This document shows positions 1 to 10,533 of a stretch of DNA of 64,000 nucleotides, in pieces; the first letter of the stretch is position 1, and each line of letters starts with the position of its first letter. Origin of the DNA: Eublepharis macularius (lineage: Eukaryota; Chordata; Lepidosauria; Squamata; Eublepharidae); the NCBI RefSeq assembly GCF_028583425.1, contig NC_072796.1, forward strand, positions 142,299,464 to 142,363,463, in the 5' to 3' direction. Under the pieces are notes generated by a model that ran no database searches, was not told the DNA's origin, and saw only the letters and a program-made list of their open reading frames with translations. The position numbers were made by a program, and so were the translations under genes.

Positions 1-747
1 TTGATTCTCTTCTATAACCTCTATTAATAAGATAATGAACTGCTTCCTTACTGAAGTGAAACAAATTGTCTCTTATATTAAAACACTTATTCATAAATTA
101 TATATATTTTAATAAATAATACAAATTTTATTCACTTCAAAATATTACAGTATTGAACAATTATACCCCCAAAATGTGCTTTCCTGAAGAGTTCTATTTG
201 CACAATAAAATATTTTAAAAATTGTGAATCGAATTCTTCAGGAGACCCTCAAAACGGATATAGGGCTAGGTACTGTGGTCTAGTGCCTATTGTACCAGAG
301 TAAGGCTGTCAGCTGTCATGGGGTGAAAGACTGAAGTGCCCGAGGGGGCCCGAAATGCCAGAAAGCCTAGAGGCCCGGCCATGGGTTAATACGGCCCTGA
401 TCTCAGGGTTGAAGCTATTTATCTATTACGTTTGGATCTCACCATTTTGTCATAGAGTTCCAGGCCACACACATTGTTTTGTCCTCTTGCATTTTATACT
501 AACATCAACCCTGTGAGGCTGGTTAGGATGAAAAAGAGTCATTGGCCCAAAATCATCCAGCGAGTATTTACAAGCAGCCCGGATTTCAACCTGGGTCTCC
601 AACACCCTGTTGTACTATACTATATGCAGCCCCATCTGCATAAAAGCTGCCAGGTGGCTTTTGGCTGTTGAATATTTCATTTCCCTTACATTTAAATGTA
701 CAAAAAACCAGGACACCATAATGCAAGCATAGGAGGAAGCACCACTT
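1..747. other. AT-rich stretch, no gene recognised
   Basis: No host exon is recognisable. The first 240 bases are AT-rich. Around 250-400 the sequence resembles a decayed interspersed repeat, but I cannot name a family. Short open frames here have no recognisable domain. Confidence 0.4.
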
Positions 748-845
748 GCCCGTCACAACTACACCGCGACCCTGGCCTTCCTGGGTGATCTCTCATCCAA
801 GTTCTAACCAGGGCTGACCCTGCCCAGCAGCCAAGTTCTAACAAG
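748..845 (-). repeat. 5S-rRNA-derived SINE fragment
   Basis: On the minus strand the sequence follows the middle of 5S rRNA, with the stretch equivalent to AGCAGGGTCAGCCCTGGTTAG followed by a GGATGAGAG block. It matches the better preserved copies at 8320 and 38130. It is a fragment and is diverged. Confidence 0.5.
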
Positions 846-858
846 CTCAGACTAACGC

Positions 859-942
859 TGCAATCCTAAAGACACTTTCCTGGGAGTAAGCCCGATTGAA
901 TAATTTTAGATTTGCTTCTGAGTAGATCTTCTTAGGATTGCT
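859..942. mobile_element. Short palindromic MITE (GCAATCCTAA ends)
   Basis: The ends are inverted copies (TGCAATCCTAA and TTAGGATTGC) and the interior is loosely palindromic (CTGGGAGTAAGCCC against a TTCTGAGTAGA arm). It is about 84 bp with no coding capacity. A diverged copy lies at 31890-31983. It is non-autonomous; the superfamily is not settled by the sequence. Confidence 0.55.
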
Positions 943-1338
943 ATTCGGGCTGCTGTTGATACACAAAAGAGCACATAACACAGACACAATGCTTAAGAAC
1001 ACATCTTTTGACATGCACGTCCACACTGCAGCCACACCGATTCTTCCAACTCTCCAACCCTGGCCCGTTTTCAAGTCGAGCAGCCCTCTCTCCGCTTGCA
1101 AGCGGGAAGGCCCAGTGCATGCACGCAATTGACACAGCTGCAAGCCGAGAGGAGCCCGATTGCTTTTTTCCCCCAGCAGCCGTTTAAAAAGTGATGACGG
1201 CGCACATGTGGAAGGCGAAGAAGCGGCTTTAACCCTGAAGCCGCAGCCAGCCGTGGAGCGCCGGGAACGAGGCTATGCTGCCATCTAGTGGGCATTGTTG
1301 GATTAGACCCTGTTAACCAATTAAGGGTAGGGGACTAG

Positions 1339-1780
1339 ATCCAGAGGAGTTAGCCGTGTTAGTCTGTAGTAGCAAAATCAAAAAGAGTCCAGTAGCACCT
1401 CCAAGACGCTTTCGAGGATCGCAGTTCTCTTTGTCAGATGTATCTGGCGGGGAGAGCTGTAATTCTCGAAGGCTTGTGCTGCAGTGGAATTGGTTGGTCT
1501 TGGAGGTGCTATTGGACTCTCTTTGATTTTGCTACTACAGACTAACACTTCTAACTCCTCTGAACCTTTACAGAAGCAAACTGATCTCCATATCAGAAGG
1601 AGCTGTTTGCATCTACATATCAGAAGAAGCTGTTTGCATCTAACCCGCCCTCCCCTCGCCTCCTCTATATCTGACCAGTTTCTTTTGGCCCTCCATTCAT
1701 CTGACAAAGAGAACTGTGATTCTCTAAAGCTTATGCTACAATAAAATTGGTTAGTCTTAAAGGTGCTACTGGACTCTTTT
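1339..1780. mobile_element. Penelope-derived palindromic insertion, long form
   Basis: It is flanked by an exact 14-bp target duplication, GGGTAGGGGACTAG, at 1325-1338 and 1781-1794. It starts ATCCAGAGGAGTTAGCCG and ends in the GGTGCTACTGGACTC tail shared with the large Penelope-like element at 49815-53095. It contains at least two terminal modules in opposite orientations plus an extra spacer of about 150 bp with repeated ATCAGAAG..AGCTGTTTGCATCT blocks. There is no coding capacity. It is a non-autonomous derivative and older than the sharper copies, since its motifs are worn. Confidence 0.75.
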
Positions 1781-1794
1781 GGGTAGGGGACTAG

Positions 1795-2500
1795 AAAATG
1801 CTGTTTTGAAGCCTGATAGCGGACCTACATTTTGGGGACCCAGCTTGGACTGTTATGGGGGGCCCTTCCCAACCAACAACAAAAGAGCAACAGCTGGGGG
1901 TTTGGGTGCTGCAAGCCCCCCCCCCCAAAATTTTGAAATTTGACAAATTACAGAGACATTTTGAGGCCATATGAAATGGGTATTAGAGCATATTCAAAGG
2001 TCAATATTAAGTACTTCGACCCATTGGCTTATGATGCTGTCGCTAAAATAGCCTTATTTTAATAACAAACACTTTTTAAAACTCCATCAATTTTGCTGGA
2101 AAATGTACTCATTAAAACAAAAGTTGCTTCAGGGCCCCTCCAGGATTAAGGGCCCTGAACCTTAAGCTTCATTAGTTTCATAGTAGATCCTCCCCTGAGC
2201 CTCTTATGGAAAGACGTGGCTGCACGTGAGAATGGCTCCGCTTTTAAGGAAAGGGGGTGAGAGCTGTTCTTTACACTTTAATCGACCTGGGTTTTTATGT
2301 TTGTATGGCAGACAGCAGGGGGTTGTTTAAAATCCACTTTGACTGGCACATGTGAAAAATGACCCCTCTTCTTACCCTGGTCCAAATGGCTGGTTTTCAT
2401 ATCGAAAGAGGCATGGCCGAGATGCCATCCAACAGTGCCTAAATAACACAGAATTCGTTGGGCCTTAAATGCTTTGATAAGGATTTTAACACATTCAGAG
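1795..2500. other. Unassigned intergenic stretch
   Basis: Repeat-like but unnamed sequence. It includes a C-run near 1917-1927 and the phrase GGGCCCCTCCAGGATTAAGGG. No exon or known element end is recognised. Confidence 0.3.
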
Positions 2501-2509
2501 GGCTGTTTC

Positions 2510-2650
2510 CAATCTCTGTAATCCTAGTCCTATTGCATTGCTTATTAGAGGTTTCATTCTGTTGATTGCATTGACTTTCATTGTGTAATCCACCTTGAGT
2601 CTCAAGGAGAAAGACGGACTATAAAGAACATAAATAACTAAAATGTAAAA
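2510..2650 (+). repeat. LINE 3'-end-like repeat
   Basis: Ends in GTAATCCACCTTGAGTCTCA, then an AGAAAGACGGACTATAAA tail. The same tail is seen at 15370-15440 and 48370-48430 (opposite strand) and at 19295-19345. The form is typical of a LINE or LINE-dependent SINE 3' end. The clade is not determined. Confidence 0.45.
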
Positions 2651-2929
2651 TACATCCGCTTCCTGAACCGAGAAATGTGGGAAAGAATGCTGCCAAAAGT
2701 GAGGCGTTGCCATGTCCCTTATACACATTTCAGAGTGAGTGAAGCTGCAGTGCTCTCGGGGGCAGGAGGCATAAGGGCCTTCAGTCTGGCTGCCGCCTCC
2801 ATTTCTCCAGTGTGGCTGTTATTCTGTGCATGCATAAATAAATAAATGCATAAAGGGCAGCTGTGCTAATGGGGGAGGGGGCAGCTAAAAGAATGAAAGT
2901 ATCTGGCGGTGCCTTATAGACTGACAGAT

Positions 2930-3300
2930 TTATTATGGCATACACTTCTGTGATGATGAGGGCTTTCTCGGTCCTGGCTCCAACCTGGTGGAACTCTCTG
3001 TCTAGGGAGACCAGGGCCTGGTCAAATTTGTTATCCTTTCGCCTGTAAGACAGAGATGTTCCGCCAGGCATATGGTTGAGGCTGGGCCAGGCCTCCGCTG
3101 TCCTGAGGAGGGAAGAGAACGATCTGGACCCTCCCAATTAAGTTGTCCATCATCCTGTTTCCACATTGTTTGAATTTAAATGTTTTAAATTATTTTTTAT
3201 GGAAATGTAATATTTATTGTGGCTTTTAAATGATGTGATCTGCCCTGAACCTGCTTGCGAGGAGGGAGGAATAAAAATCTAAAACAACAAATAAATGTGT
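2930..3300 (+). repeat. L2-like LINE, 3' end
   Basis: It has the layout of squamate L2 3' ends: decayed coding sequence (a GTAAGACAGAGATGTTCCG segment for KTEMF), then TTTTAAAT-rich untranslated sequence, then TGATCTGCCCTGAACCTGC and GAGGAGGGAGGAATAAA. It is 5'-truncated. The matching tail occurs on the minus strand at 37085-37150. Confidence 0.6.
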
Positions 3301-4025
3301 CAGTCTTTAAAGGTTCCACATGTTCTTTTTTGCATGCATGTATGCAGTTTCCTAGGTGCCCTATAAATAAACAAATTAATTAATTAATAAAGCAAGCAAG
3401 CAAGCAAGGGCACATAGGTAACTGAGAAGGCCCCAGGGAGGTGGCAGGGACTTCATGACATCAAATGCACTGGTTGGCTGATTGGCATATGCAGATGATT
3501 CAACTACAGTTGCCAACAAGCTGAAGAAAAAAATGTCCTTCCCCCTTAATAGAGGTTTATTTACCATCAAAAGTTTCACCTTAGCATTTTCACACATTGA
3601 GCTTCTATTAAAAGGGTAGCAAGATTTGAGTCCCTGGCACCTTAGAGACAAACAAGATTTTCAGGGTGTCAGCTTTCGAGAGTCAGAGCTCCCTTCTTCA
3701 GATATGGATTGGAACAGACAACCATGAGCCTTTATATCCCAGCCAGAAGGTGGGAGGGGTGTTGTAAGAAAGGGTGTCAGGAAGGATGTAAAGGTCCAAT
3801 GCAGCTTGGTTAGAGCAGGGATTAGCATCTGCAGTGAGATCAGAATCCTACATCTCTGTTCAGCTGGGGTGGGTCCATTGGTCTGAATTTGTGAGTGAAC
3901 TCCATTTCAGCAACCTCACATTGTAATCTCCCCTTGAAGTTTCTCTGTTTGAGGACAGGCACTTATAGGTCAGCATTAAAATGTTCTCCTGCTAGTTTTT
4001 TGAGTGTTGTGATTTTTAAAGTCAG

Positions 4026-4184
4026 ATCAGTAGCACCTTTAAGACTAACCAATTTTATTGTAGCATAAGCTTTTGAGAATCAAGTTCGAAAGCTTATGCT
4101 ACAATAAAATTGGTTAGTCTTAAAGGTGCTACTGGACTCTTTTTGATTTTGCTACCACAGACTAACACGGCTAACTCCTCTGCA
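4026..4184. mobile_element. Penelope-derived palindromic insertion
   Basis: Exact 10-bp target duplication TTAAAGTCAG at 4016-4025 and 4185-4194. Two inverted arms (CAGTAGCACCTTTAAGACTA and its mirror) meet at a shortened centre (GAATCAAGTTCGAAAGCTT), so the central motif is largely lost. It is inserted into the older Penelope-like element. Confidence 0.8.
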
Positions 4185-4519
4185 TTAAAGTCAGTTGTAT
4201 GTCAGTTTATTCTTTTACATAGGGACTGATCTGTTTGTCCAATTCAGAGAGTGGAATGGCACTGCTGACACTTGATAGCATATGTAACATTGGAAGATGC
4301 ATAAATGAATGAGCTTGAGATGGTATAAGCGATGTTGTTAAGTCCAGAGATTGTGCTGCTGGAGTGAATATGGGGACAGAGCTGGTATCTTGGTTTATTG
4401 CAGATTACAATGTGAGATTGCTGAAACGGAGTTCATTCACAGATTCAAAACAATGGACACACACCACCATTAACCTGGGGGGAATAGAGACTTAGGACTG
4501 GAGTCTTATCTCACTACAG

Positions 4520-4725
4520 TAAAGAGTCCAGTAGCACCTTTAAGACTAACCAACTTTACTGTAGCATAAGCTTTCGAGAACCATAGCTCTGTTCATCAGA
4601 TGCAGAAGAGAGCTGCGGTTCTCGAAAGCTTATGCTACAGAAAAGTTGGTTAGTCTTAAAGGTGCTACTGGACTGTTTATTATTTTGCTACTACAGACTA
4701 ACACGGCTAACTCCTCTGGATGTAC
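4520..4725. mobile_element. Penelope-derived palindromic insertion
   Basis: Exact 10-bp target duplication CTCACTACAG at 4510-4519 and 4726-4735. The two arms are near-perfect inverted copies around CATCAGATGCAGAAGAGAGC, and the right end is ACACGGCTAACTCCTCTGGA. It is inserted into the older Penelope-like element, so it post-dates it. Confidence 0.82.
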
Positions 4726-5111
4726 CTCACTACAGGTGCTAATTTCTGCTCTAATCAATCTGCACCCCTTCTACCTTCTGGGTTCAGGGTTCTCCATTCC
4801 TATTTTTATCTGAAGAAGGGAGCTCTGACTCTCGGAAGCTTATACCCTGAAAAACTTTTTGGTTAGGAGCATCTCTATCTGCTTGCAAATACTTCAGTTC
4901 CTTGTACCTTTATTCAGGACAAGAGCTTGGGCCACTGGTCTGCAACCTTCTTCTGGGAGCCCTCCTACCCAATTAGTAACGCACTAGGCCACAAGAGTGT
5001 TCCCTATGAAATATGTTAAATTGGTGCCTGTTTCATACAGACAGATGTGTGCAGAATGAGACAGAAGCAGCATCGTGTCCAAAAATGCCTTCGCTAAGAA
5101 ACTCCAAACAA

Positions 5112-5245
5112 GAGATCAGTTCCCCTGGAGAAGATGGCGAATTTGGAGGGTGGTCTTAATAGCATCATACCCTCCCCAACCCCATCATCCTCAGGCTTTG
5201 CACCCAAATCTCCAGGAAATTCCCAACCCAGAGTTGACAACTGTT
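5112..5245. repeat. Decayed GGGTTGCCA-type hAT MITE fragment
   Basis: Shares the core of the MITE at 41281-41509: TGGAGAAGATGGC, a GGAGGGTGGTCTTAATAGCA block and CCCAACCCAGAGTTG. Its 5' end is missing and no target duplication is visible. Confidence 0.5.
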
Positions 5246-5560
5246 CCGAGCCCTACCTACTAAGCAGTGCAGAGCAGGGAGAATCTGGTGGCACCTCAAA
5301 CACTGGCAGGTTTGTTGGGGCAGAAGTTTTTGCCCATTTAGTCCATGGGAACTTCGGGCAGCAGGATTCCGGGTTGGCTTTGCCTCTTCAGGCTGCCTGC
5401 ATGAAACGGCCCCACAGAGCAGAGTCCCGGTTTCCAACTCTGCCGCAATTATCCTTTTTCCTCCTTGACTTTGGATGTTATGCTGCTGCCCCCTCTTGGT
5501 CTGAAGGAAGAACTGCAGTCTCATTCCAGGACTTGGGTGAATTTCTATCCATCCCACAAT

Positions 5561-6222
5561 GGCCGTCGTCACACGGGCATCTCTTCCGTTAAATTTACAG
5601 CATATAGCGTCCTACCTGTTATCGGCACAGTAATGTTTCTTTGGGTCACCTAACGGCTCTTCGCGCCACCAGCTGTCCACACCGAAGCACTCTGTTCTGT
5701 TTTCTCTAGCCGTGCAGAAGCAGCTCCTCCCCCCCCCTTTTTTTTATTATTCTGGCACTTAATTCCGCTATAATGGAATAACAGCATATAAACATTCCAT
5801 TAGAGCAAAACATTACAACCCTTTTGTTTTTCCAACTTTGAAATTATATAAATAGCCCTTTGCCCACAGAAAACTCCCTGTCTGACGTGATCCCCATCGC
5901 TGAAGACTCTGCCATGGCGATTGAGTCATTTTTACTTCAGCAGAAAGTTTGCATTGTGTTATGTCGTTATGTCCTTATAACGCCATAATAAAATAAAAGG
6001 GGAGTCGCAGGAAGAAATGGATTCTGGGATTGAAGGGAGGGCATAGGACGTTGCGAGGCGAAATACATCGATGTGAGGCATTCACACTGAGGCACAAAAT
6101 AGCCCGACTATCAAGCACAAAGCAGAAGAGAAAAAATCGCTACAGTGTTGGAATAAGGTGGGTGTTTGCCGGGAAATAGTGCCATTTTAGCGCTAAATAA
6201 AAGCCCGTGTGACAACAGCCAA
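5561..6222. mobile_element. Non-autonomous DNA transposon with CACACGGGC ends
   Basis: The ends are inverted: TGGCCGTCGTCACACGGGC on the left and GCCCGTGTGACAACAGCCA on the right, giving an element of about 660 bp. The interior has no transposase; it has AT-rich, repeat-like sequence and a T-rich run near 5735. No clear target duplication is seen, so the superfamily (hAT or other) is open. Confidence 0.55.
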
Positions 6223-6488
6223 TGAAAGTCTCATCAAAGGGTTTTCAAGGTAAGAGATTAGCAGAAGTGCTTTACCATTGCCTTCTTCTGCTTTGCAGTA
6301 CTAGCCTGGGCTAGTTGAAGTGACACAGCCGTTGTCTGTGAAAGATCTTCCGCCAATGTCACCTTCCACGACTGCTGCTGCCCAGTAGCTGACCGTCAAG
6401 AATTCCTCCGCTCCCATCACCATTGGAACATTCAGTTCTCTTCTGCTGATGTGGCCGTTGATTCCCGAAGGGGGTTGATGCATCCTAG

Positions 6489-6831
6489 AGCTAAGCTACA
6501 AGAGACAAATTACACGAGGAGTCGCAATGTTCGCTGGGAAACTGAGTTTTAAAAGAGATTGGAAGGCTTTGTCCGTTTCTCCTCTCTACAGAGCCTGGGA
6601 GATGGCTGCTCAGAGGGTTTGTGAATTTCCTCTTTGCCTCCTGAAGTCTCTGTCAGTTTCGCCTCCCCTTCTAAGAGGCAAAGAGGAAATAAACAATCCG
6701 GCAGCCATCTCCCTGGCTCTGTAGAAAGAGGAAATGGACAAAGCCTTCCGATCTCTTTTAAAACTCAGCTTCTCAGCTAACATTGCGACTCCTTGTGTAA
6801 TTCGTCTCTTGTAGCTTGGCTCTTAGTTGAG
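6489..6831. mobile_element. Long palindromic (foldback) element
   Basis: Left arm AAGCTACAAGAGAC..GAGTCGCAATGTT and right arm AACATTGCGACTCC..TCTTGTAGCTT are inverted copies. The pairing continues inward through AGAGATTGGAAGGC, CTCCCAGGCTC-like and TTTCCTCTTTGCCTC blocks almost to the centre, so nearly all of the 343 bp can fold as one hairpin. There is no coding capacity. Confidence 0.65.
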
Positions 6832-6834
6832 TGT

Positions 6835-7023
6835 CTCGGCTTTGACCATTCCTCCTGGAGTGACTCTTCCAGGAGATTAGACTCTTGACCAAGCCTATGT
6901 GCTCCTGGCGGTGTTGCTCTCAGCTTCACTGACACACTCAAACCCCCTCACTATGTTAAGGAGGTCTTTCATTCATAGGATCGCCATAGGTCAGAGGCCA
7001 CTTGACAGCACATAACACACACA
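6835..7023 (+). repeat. RTE-BovB-like 3' end
   Basis: Ends GGATCGCCATAGGTCAGAGG, CACTTGACAGCACATAACAC and a CA run. This is the 3' signature of BovB LINEs and of SINEs that use them. The bases upstream fit the same family's 3' part. It directly follows the foldback element. Confidence 0.6.
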
Positions 7024-7555
7024 CTACAATGAACTAGATCATCACATATTTATACCAGGTTTGGATGCTAGGATACGCTGGTGTAATTCACACCTTAGCC
7101 TGGGTAAAGAAGTAGTTAGTTAATGCTCTGCTTGCAGGTTTGGCTGTGAGAAAGGAAGAGGTCCCCATTCAAAAGGCATTTACTTCCTCCAGATGTCCCG
7201 TGCAAACTCTGATCTGACAAGAGATGCACTCTTGCTCAAGCACTCCAGCCTGTCACGTGAAGTAACAGCCTGTGGGGCTCCCTCGTGGTCAGACCTGGTG
7301 ACAGAGGGGGCATCAGCCTCCCTCCCTCCCCAGCTCTGCTGCTGCCCTAGCAATGGTTTGGAAGAGACCTAGTAGCTTGGAAAGGCTCTGCTTCAGCCAC
7401 TTCCAACAGCTGTTGGCTTATGCTTGCACATCCAGCAACAAGGGGAACCTAATCCAAAGAGACTAAACACAACATACACAATATTAGCAATAGTAACAAT
7501 ATTTGTAGCTTTTTATAAAGTGCAAATGCTCAAAGTGCAAGATACATAAAGGTAT
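7024..7555. other. Unassigned intergenic stretch
   Basis: No gene or named repeat recognised. The sequence is moderately GC-rich at 7290-7360 and AT-rich from 7450 on. Confidence 0.35.
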
Positions 7556-7918
7556 ATTAATAATAACAACATAATAACATGCCATTTATATACCACCCTT
7601 CAGAACAACTTAATGCCCACTCAGAGTGGTTTACAAAATATGTCATTATTATCCCCATAACAAAACACCCTGTGAGGTGGGTGGGGCTGAGAGAGCTCTG
7701 AGAGAGCTCTGAGAGAGCTGTGACTGACCCAAGGTCACCCAGCTGACTTCGAGCAGAGGAGTGGGGAATCAAACCTGGCTCTCCAGATTAGAGTCCTGCT
7801 GCTCTTAAGTGACTGACCCAAGGCCACCCAGCTGGCTTCAAGCGGAGGAGTGGGGAATCAAACCCGGCTCTCCAGATTAGAGTCCTGCGCTCTTAACCAC
7901 TACACCAAACTGGCTCTA
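7556..7918 (-). repeat. Sauria-type tRNA-derived SINE with duplicated head
   Basis: On the minus strand: a tRNA-like head (TTAAGAGCAGCAGGACTCTAA, then a B-box-like GGTTTGATTCCCC), the CAGCTGGGTGACCTTGGGTC body, and the 3' end AAGTTGTTCTGAAGGGTGG with an ATT-rich tail. About 120 bp of the head, including the B box, occurs twice in tandem (about 7735-7803 and 7804-7918). It is an old insertion. Confidence 0.75.
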
Positions 7919-8149
7919 TTGTTACAATTAAAGTCCTTCTATCACCAGGGTAAACACCCCTAACATTATCTAATAATCTGCTTATTGTCCAAAGCAATGC
8001 AAAGACCATGAGGTAAGCATACAAGGTAAATTCATAAAGTTTTATTCCTTTTAACCGATGTAATCCTTTTTCTTTCTTTCTTTGCAGGCAAGCAGCTGCT
8101 GAGGAGAACCGAGTCTCGTCTGATGTAGTTCCAGCGGGAAGCAACAATC

Positions 8150-8235
8150 CGGAAGAGGTGGCAACAGGTGTGCTAGCAACTAAAACATCCCGTTTCGCAA
8201 AGCTTCTTCAAAAGCCATAATAAAGTTGCCTGAAG
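8150..8235 (-). repeat. Possible terminus of another Penelope-like family
   Basis: On the minus strand the sequence reads TTTTGAAGAAGCTTTGCGAA followed by ACGGGATG. This has the same layout as the terminal modules of the other Penelope-like families here: (C)TGAAGA, an extra A, a short hairpin, GAAA. No protein-coding part is seen. Confidence 0.35.
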
Positions 8236-8319
8236 AGAATAAAAGGTTCTTACAAAGAAGATCTCAATAAACACATAATAAATATTATACAAATATGTGT
8301 CTATGATTCCTTATAAATA

Positions 8320-8475
8320 TTAATAGAGGGGCTTTGCCATTGCCTGCCTCTGCAACCCTGGTCTTTGTTGGAGGTCTCCCATCCAATTACTAAACAAGGC
8401 CAACCCTGCTTAGCTTCTGAGATCTGACAAGATCAGGCTTGCCTGGGGTAGCCAGTGCTATCACATACCACTCTT
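8320..8475 (-). repeat. 5S-rRNA-derived SINE
   Basis: On the minus strand it reads like 5S rRNA: a CTGATCTTGTCAGATCTCAG segment, AAGCTAAGCAGGG, then a GGATGGGAGACC segment, followed by a non-5S body. It is a retroposed copy, not a working 5S gene: it is diverged, lacks the proper 5' end and carries an unrelated 3' body. Confidence 0.7.
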
Positions 8476-8493
8476 TATTTTTCAATCATATCA

Positions 8494-8720
8494 ATCAAGA
8501 ACATAAGAAGTGGCTGGCTGAATCATCCCAAAATATGTACACCTAGTCCAGTGTCCTAAGTCCAATAGTGGCCAGCTGGAAGATTTTGGAAAACTCACAA
8601 TCAGTTCATGAAGACAACAGCCCTCCCCTGCTCTTAGCCCCTAAATAATTGGTATTCAGTGGTATACTGCTCCTGAACATGGAGGTGTCGCAGACTCTTG
8701 TATGAAATAAATACTGGCTG
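8494..8720 (-). repeat. CR1-like LINE 3' end, decayed
   Basis: It begins AGAACATAAGAAG on the plus strand, the inverted CR1 3' end. CTAGTCCAGTGTCCTAAGTC and a TCCTGAACATGGAGG segment follow. The same family lies on the plus strand at 22937-23186. Confidence 0.5.
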
Positions 8721-9189
8721 AACAAAAAGGAAGCAGTCCTGGCAATGACTGTGTTTTCATATTGGCAAGGCACGTTTTTCTCTGTTCCGTTCTTGCTGCA
8801 TTTATCTCTGAATAAGATAAGGCACAATGGTTGGATGGGTGCCCAGACGAATCTCATCAGCTTGTTCTCAACGTGAATAAAGTTTGTTACATCAATTCCA
8901 TGACAGTCTTCAGCCCAGAAAAGAACTCATAACATAATACCAAGGGAAGTGACAAATGGGTCCATTTTGGTATAGTTGTGCAAGTTTTACATCGAGCCTA
9001 TAGTAGACATCCACACCCCAAAACCCCTGAATCTCTCAGCCTTGAGTTGTGTGTGATAAATAAATCGTTATGTAGGCTCCAGAAACCTAATTAAAGGATT
9101 CCATGTTTGGGCCATTAGCAAAGTCTGTTGTTTGGCACAGGAAGCGTGATTATAGGTGGTTGTGAGCTCATTCTGCTGGCTGGAGGATG

Positions 9190-9590
9190 TGCAGGAATGA
9201 AAATAATAAATCACACACTTGCTTTATATTTAGAAAAGAAATGAGAGTTCTTTATTGTAGGAACTCCATACTCTGATAGGAAAGGAGGAGAGACAGATCC
9301 TAACTACCTATCTAGTCTAAGGATGGGCATGGATAGCAGGACAAGGCCTGCATCCATGCTGCCAAGATGGAGGGAGGAGGAGGAGAGAGGTGTTGCCTGG
9401 AACAATGCCAGGAAGAGAAAAAGTGAGAGGGAGGAAGTCAGGAGGAAATCCTGAAAATAGCAATCTGCATATCAAAGGACAGTCAGAGCAGTAAACAGAA
9501 AGCCCTGACCTCTCTTTCTAACTCTTTGGTTTGTTCCCCTCTGAAACCTGAGAAAAGGGACAGCGCTGAATCCTCCTAACAGTGTGAAAC
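9190..9590 (-). repeat. Possible solo LTR (fossil)
   Basis: Read on the minus strand it starts TGTTAGGAGGATTCAGC, has AATAAAGAACTCTCATTTC in its last third and ends near a TTCATTCCTGCA. This is the layout of an LTR with a poly(A) signal. No internal region lies next to it and no target duplication is convincing. It is a broken or solo remnant of uncertain family. Confidence 0.3.
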
Positions 9591-9896
9591 AATCTGTTGT
9601 TTCAGAAAGCACTTTGGTGAAATTCTTGTAACAGTATTTTATCTTTATATCTAAGATGTACAGGAAAAGGTATGCTTTTCACTTATGTTATCTTTTACAT
9701 ATGGAAGTATAATTTGTATATTTGTGCTCTGTGTATATTTGACTTTTTTCAAGTTTGATTAGATTTCTTTTAAATACAACATTCAGTGGTTGTTGGCTGG
9801 AAATGTGTTTTTCACTTTACGACTAGAATAAAAACAAAGTTCTGACTCTTCCCAGTCAGAAAGCTGTTAACCTATAAGAGATAAGCTATGGAAGAA

Positions 9897-10143
9897 AACC
9901 AGTTTGGTGTGGTGGTTAAGAGCGGCAGGACTCTAATCTGGAGAACTGGGTTTGATAACCCACTCCTCCACTTGAAGCCAGCTGGGTGACCTTGGGTCAG
10001 TCACAGCTCTCTCGGAGCTCTCTCAGCCCCACCCACCTCACAGGGTGATTGTTGTGAGGATAATAACACACTTTGTAAACCACTCTGAGTGGGCACTAAG
10101 TTGTCCTGAAGGGTGGTATACACATCAAATGTTATTATTATTA
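9897..10143 (+). repeat. Sauria-type tRNA-derived SINE
   Basis: The plus-strand copy is almost complete: head ACCAGTTTGGTGTGGTGGTT, B-box-like GGGTTTGATAACC, body CAGCTGGGTGACCTTGGGTC and CTCTCAGCCCCACCCACCTC, 3' end AAGTTGTCCTGAAGGGTGG, and a GTTATTATTATT tail. The 3' end is of the LINE-mobilised type. Confidence 0.85.
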
Positions 10144-10249
10144 GCTACCTTAAATACAGCTCTGATGTTTAGTGGTTAGAGCTTTTCTTTAAAGTAGACA
10201 AAGAGACTCTCTTGTTTCCATGTCTCTTAGTAAGGCTCCCTCTACAGTA

Positions 10250-10350
10250 GAGATGTTATTCTGTAACAGATGGGCCATTTAACTAGGAAGGCTAATAGCC
10301 ATGGATAGACCTGGCCTCCGTGGATTTGTCTGGGCCCCTTTTAAAGCCAA
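10250..10350 (-). repeat. CR1-like fragment
   Basis: AATAGCCATGGATAGACCTG followed by GCCTCCGTGGATTTGTCTG is the inverse of the CR1 3' body seen at 22975-23030 on the other strand. It is a short fragment only. Confidence 0.45.
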
Positions 10351-10533
10351 TTCAGCCATTGTGGACATCACTGTATTTTGTGGTACCAAACTTGTTGAGC
10401 AAAGAAGCACTTCCTTGTGTCTGTCCTGAATCTACTGCTCAGTGTTCCTGGGGCTGCCCTTGAAGATTATCAGAAGCTTCACTTGGTGCAGCCGGAGGTA
10501 CAAGAGGCAATTGCTACACAGAGGGTTTGTGAG

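Larger units (their letters stand above)
3630..4880 (-). mobile_element. Old Penelope-like element with GIY-YIG region
   Basis: On the minus strand, 3900-4350 aligns by eye with the GIY-YIG endonuclease end of the element at 49815-53095, for example the stretches for QTDQSLCKRI-like and HVTYAIKC-like residues. The outer ends are a distinct terminal module (TCTGAAGAAGGGAGCTCTGA) in opposite orientations at about 3665-3701 and 4810-4846. It is much more decayed than the large element and carries multiple breaks. Two younger derivatives (4026-4184 and 4520-4725) sit inside it with their own target duplications. It is a second Penelope lineage, not a copy of the large one. Confidence 0.65.

Noticed and set aside
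8320-8475. 5S rRNA gene
   Set aside because: Only the middle of 5S is matched, with many differences, and it is joined to a SINE body.
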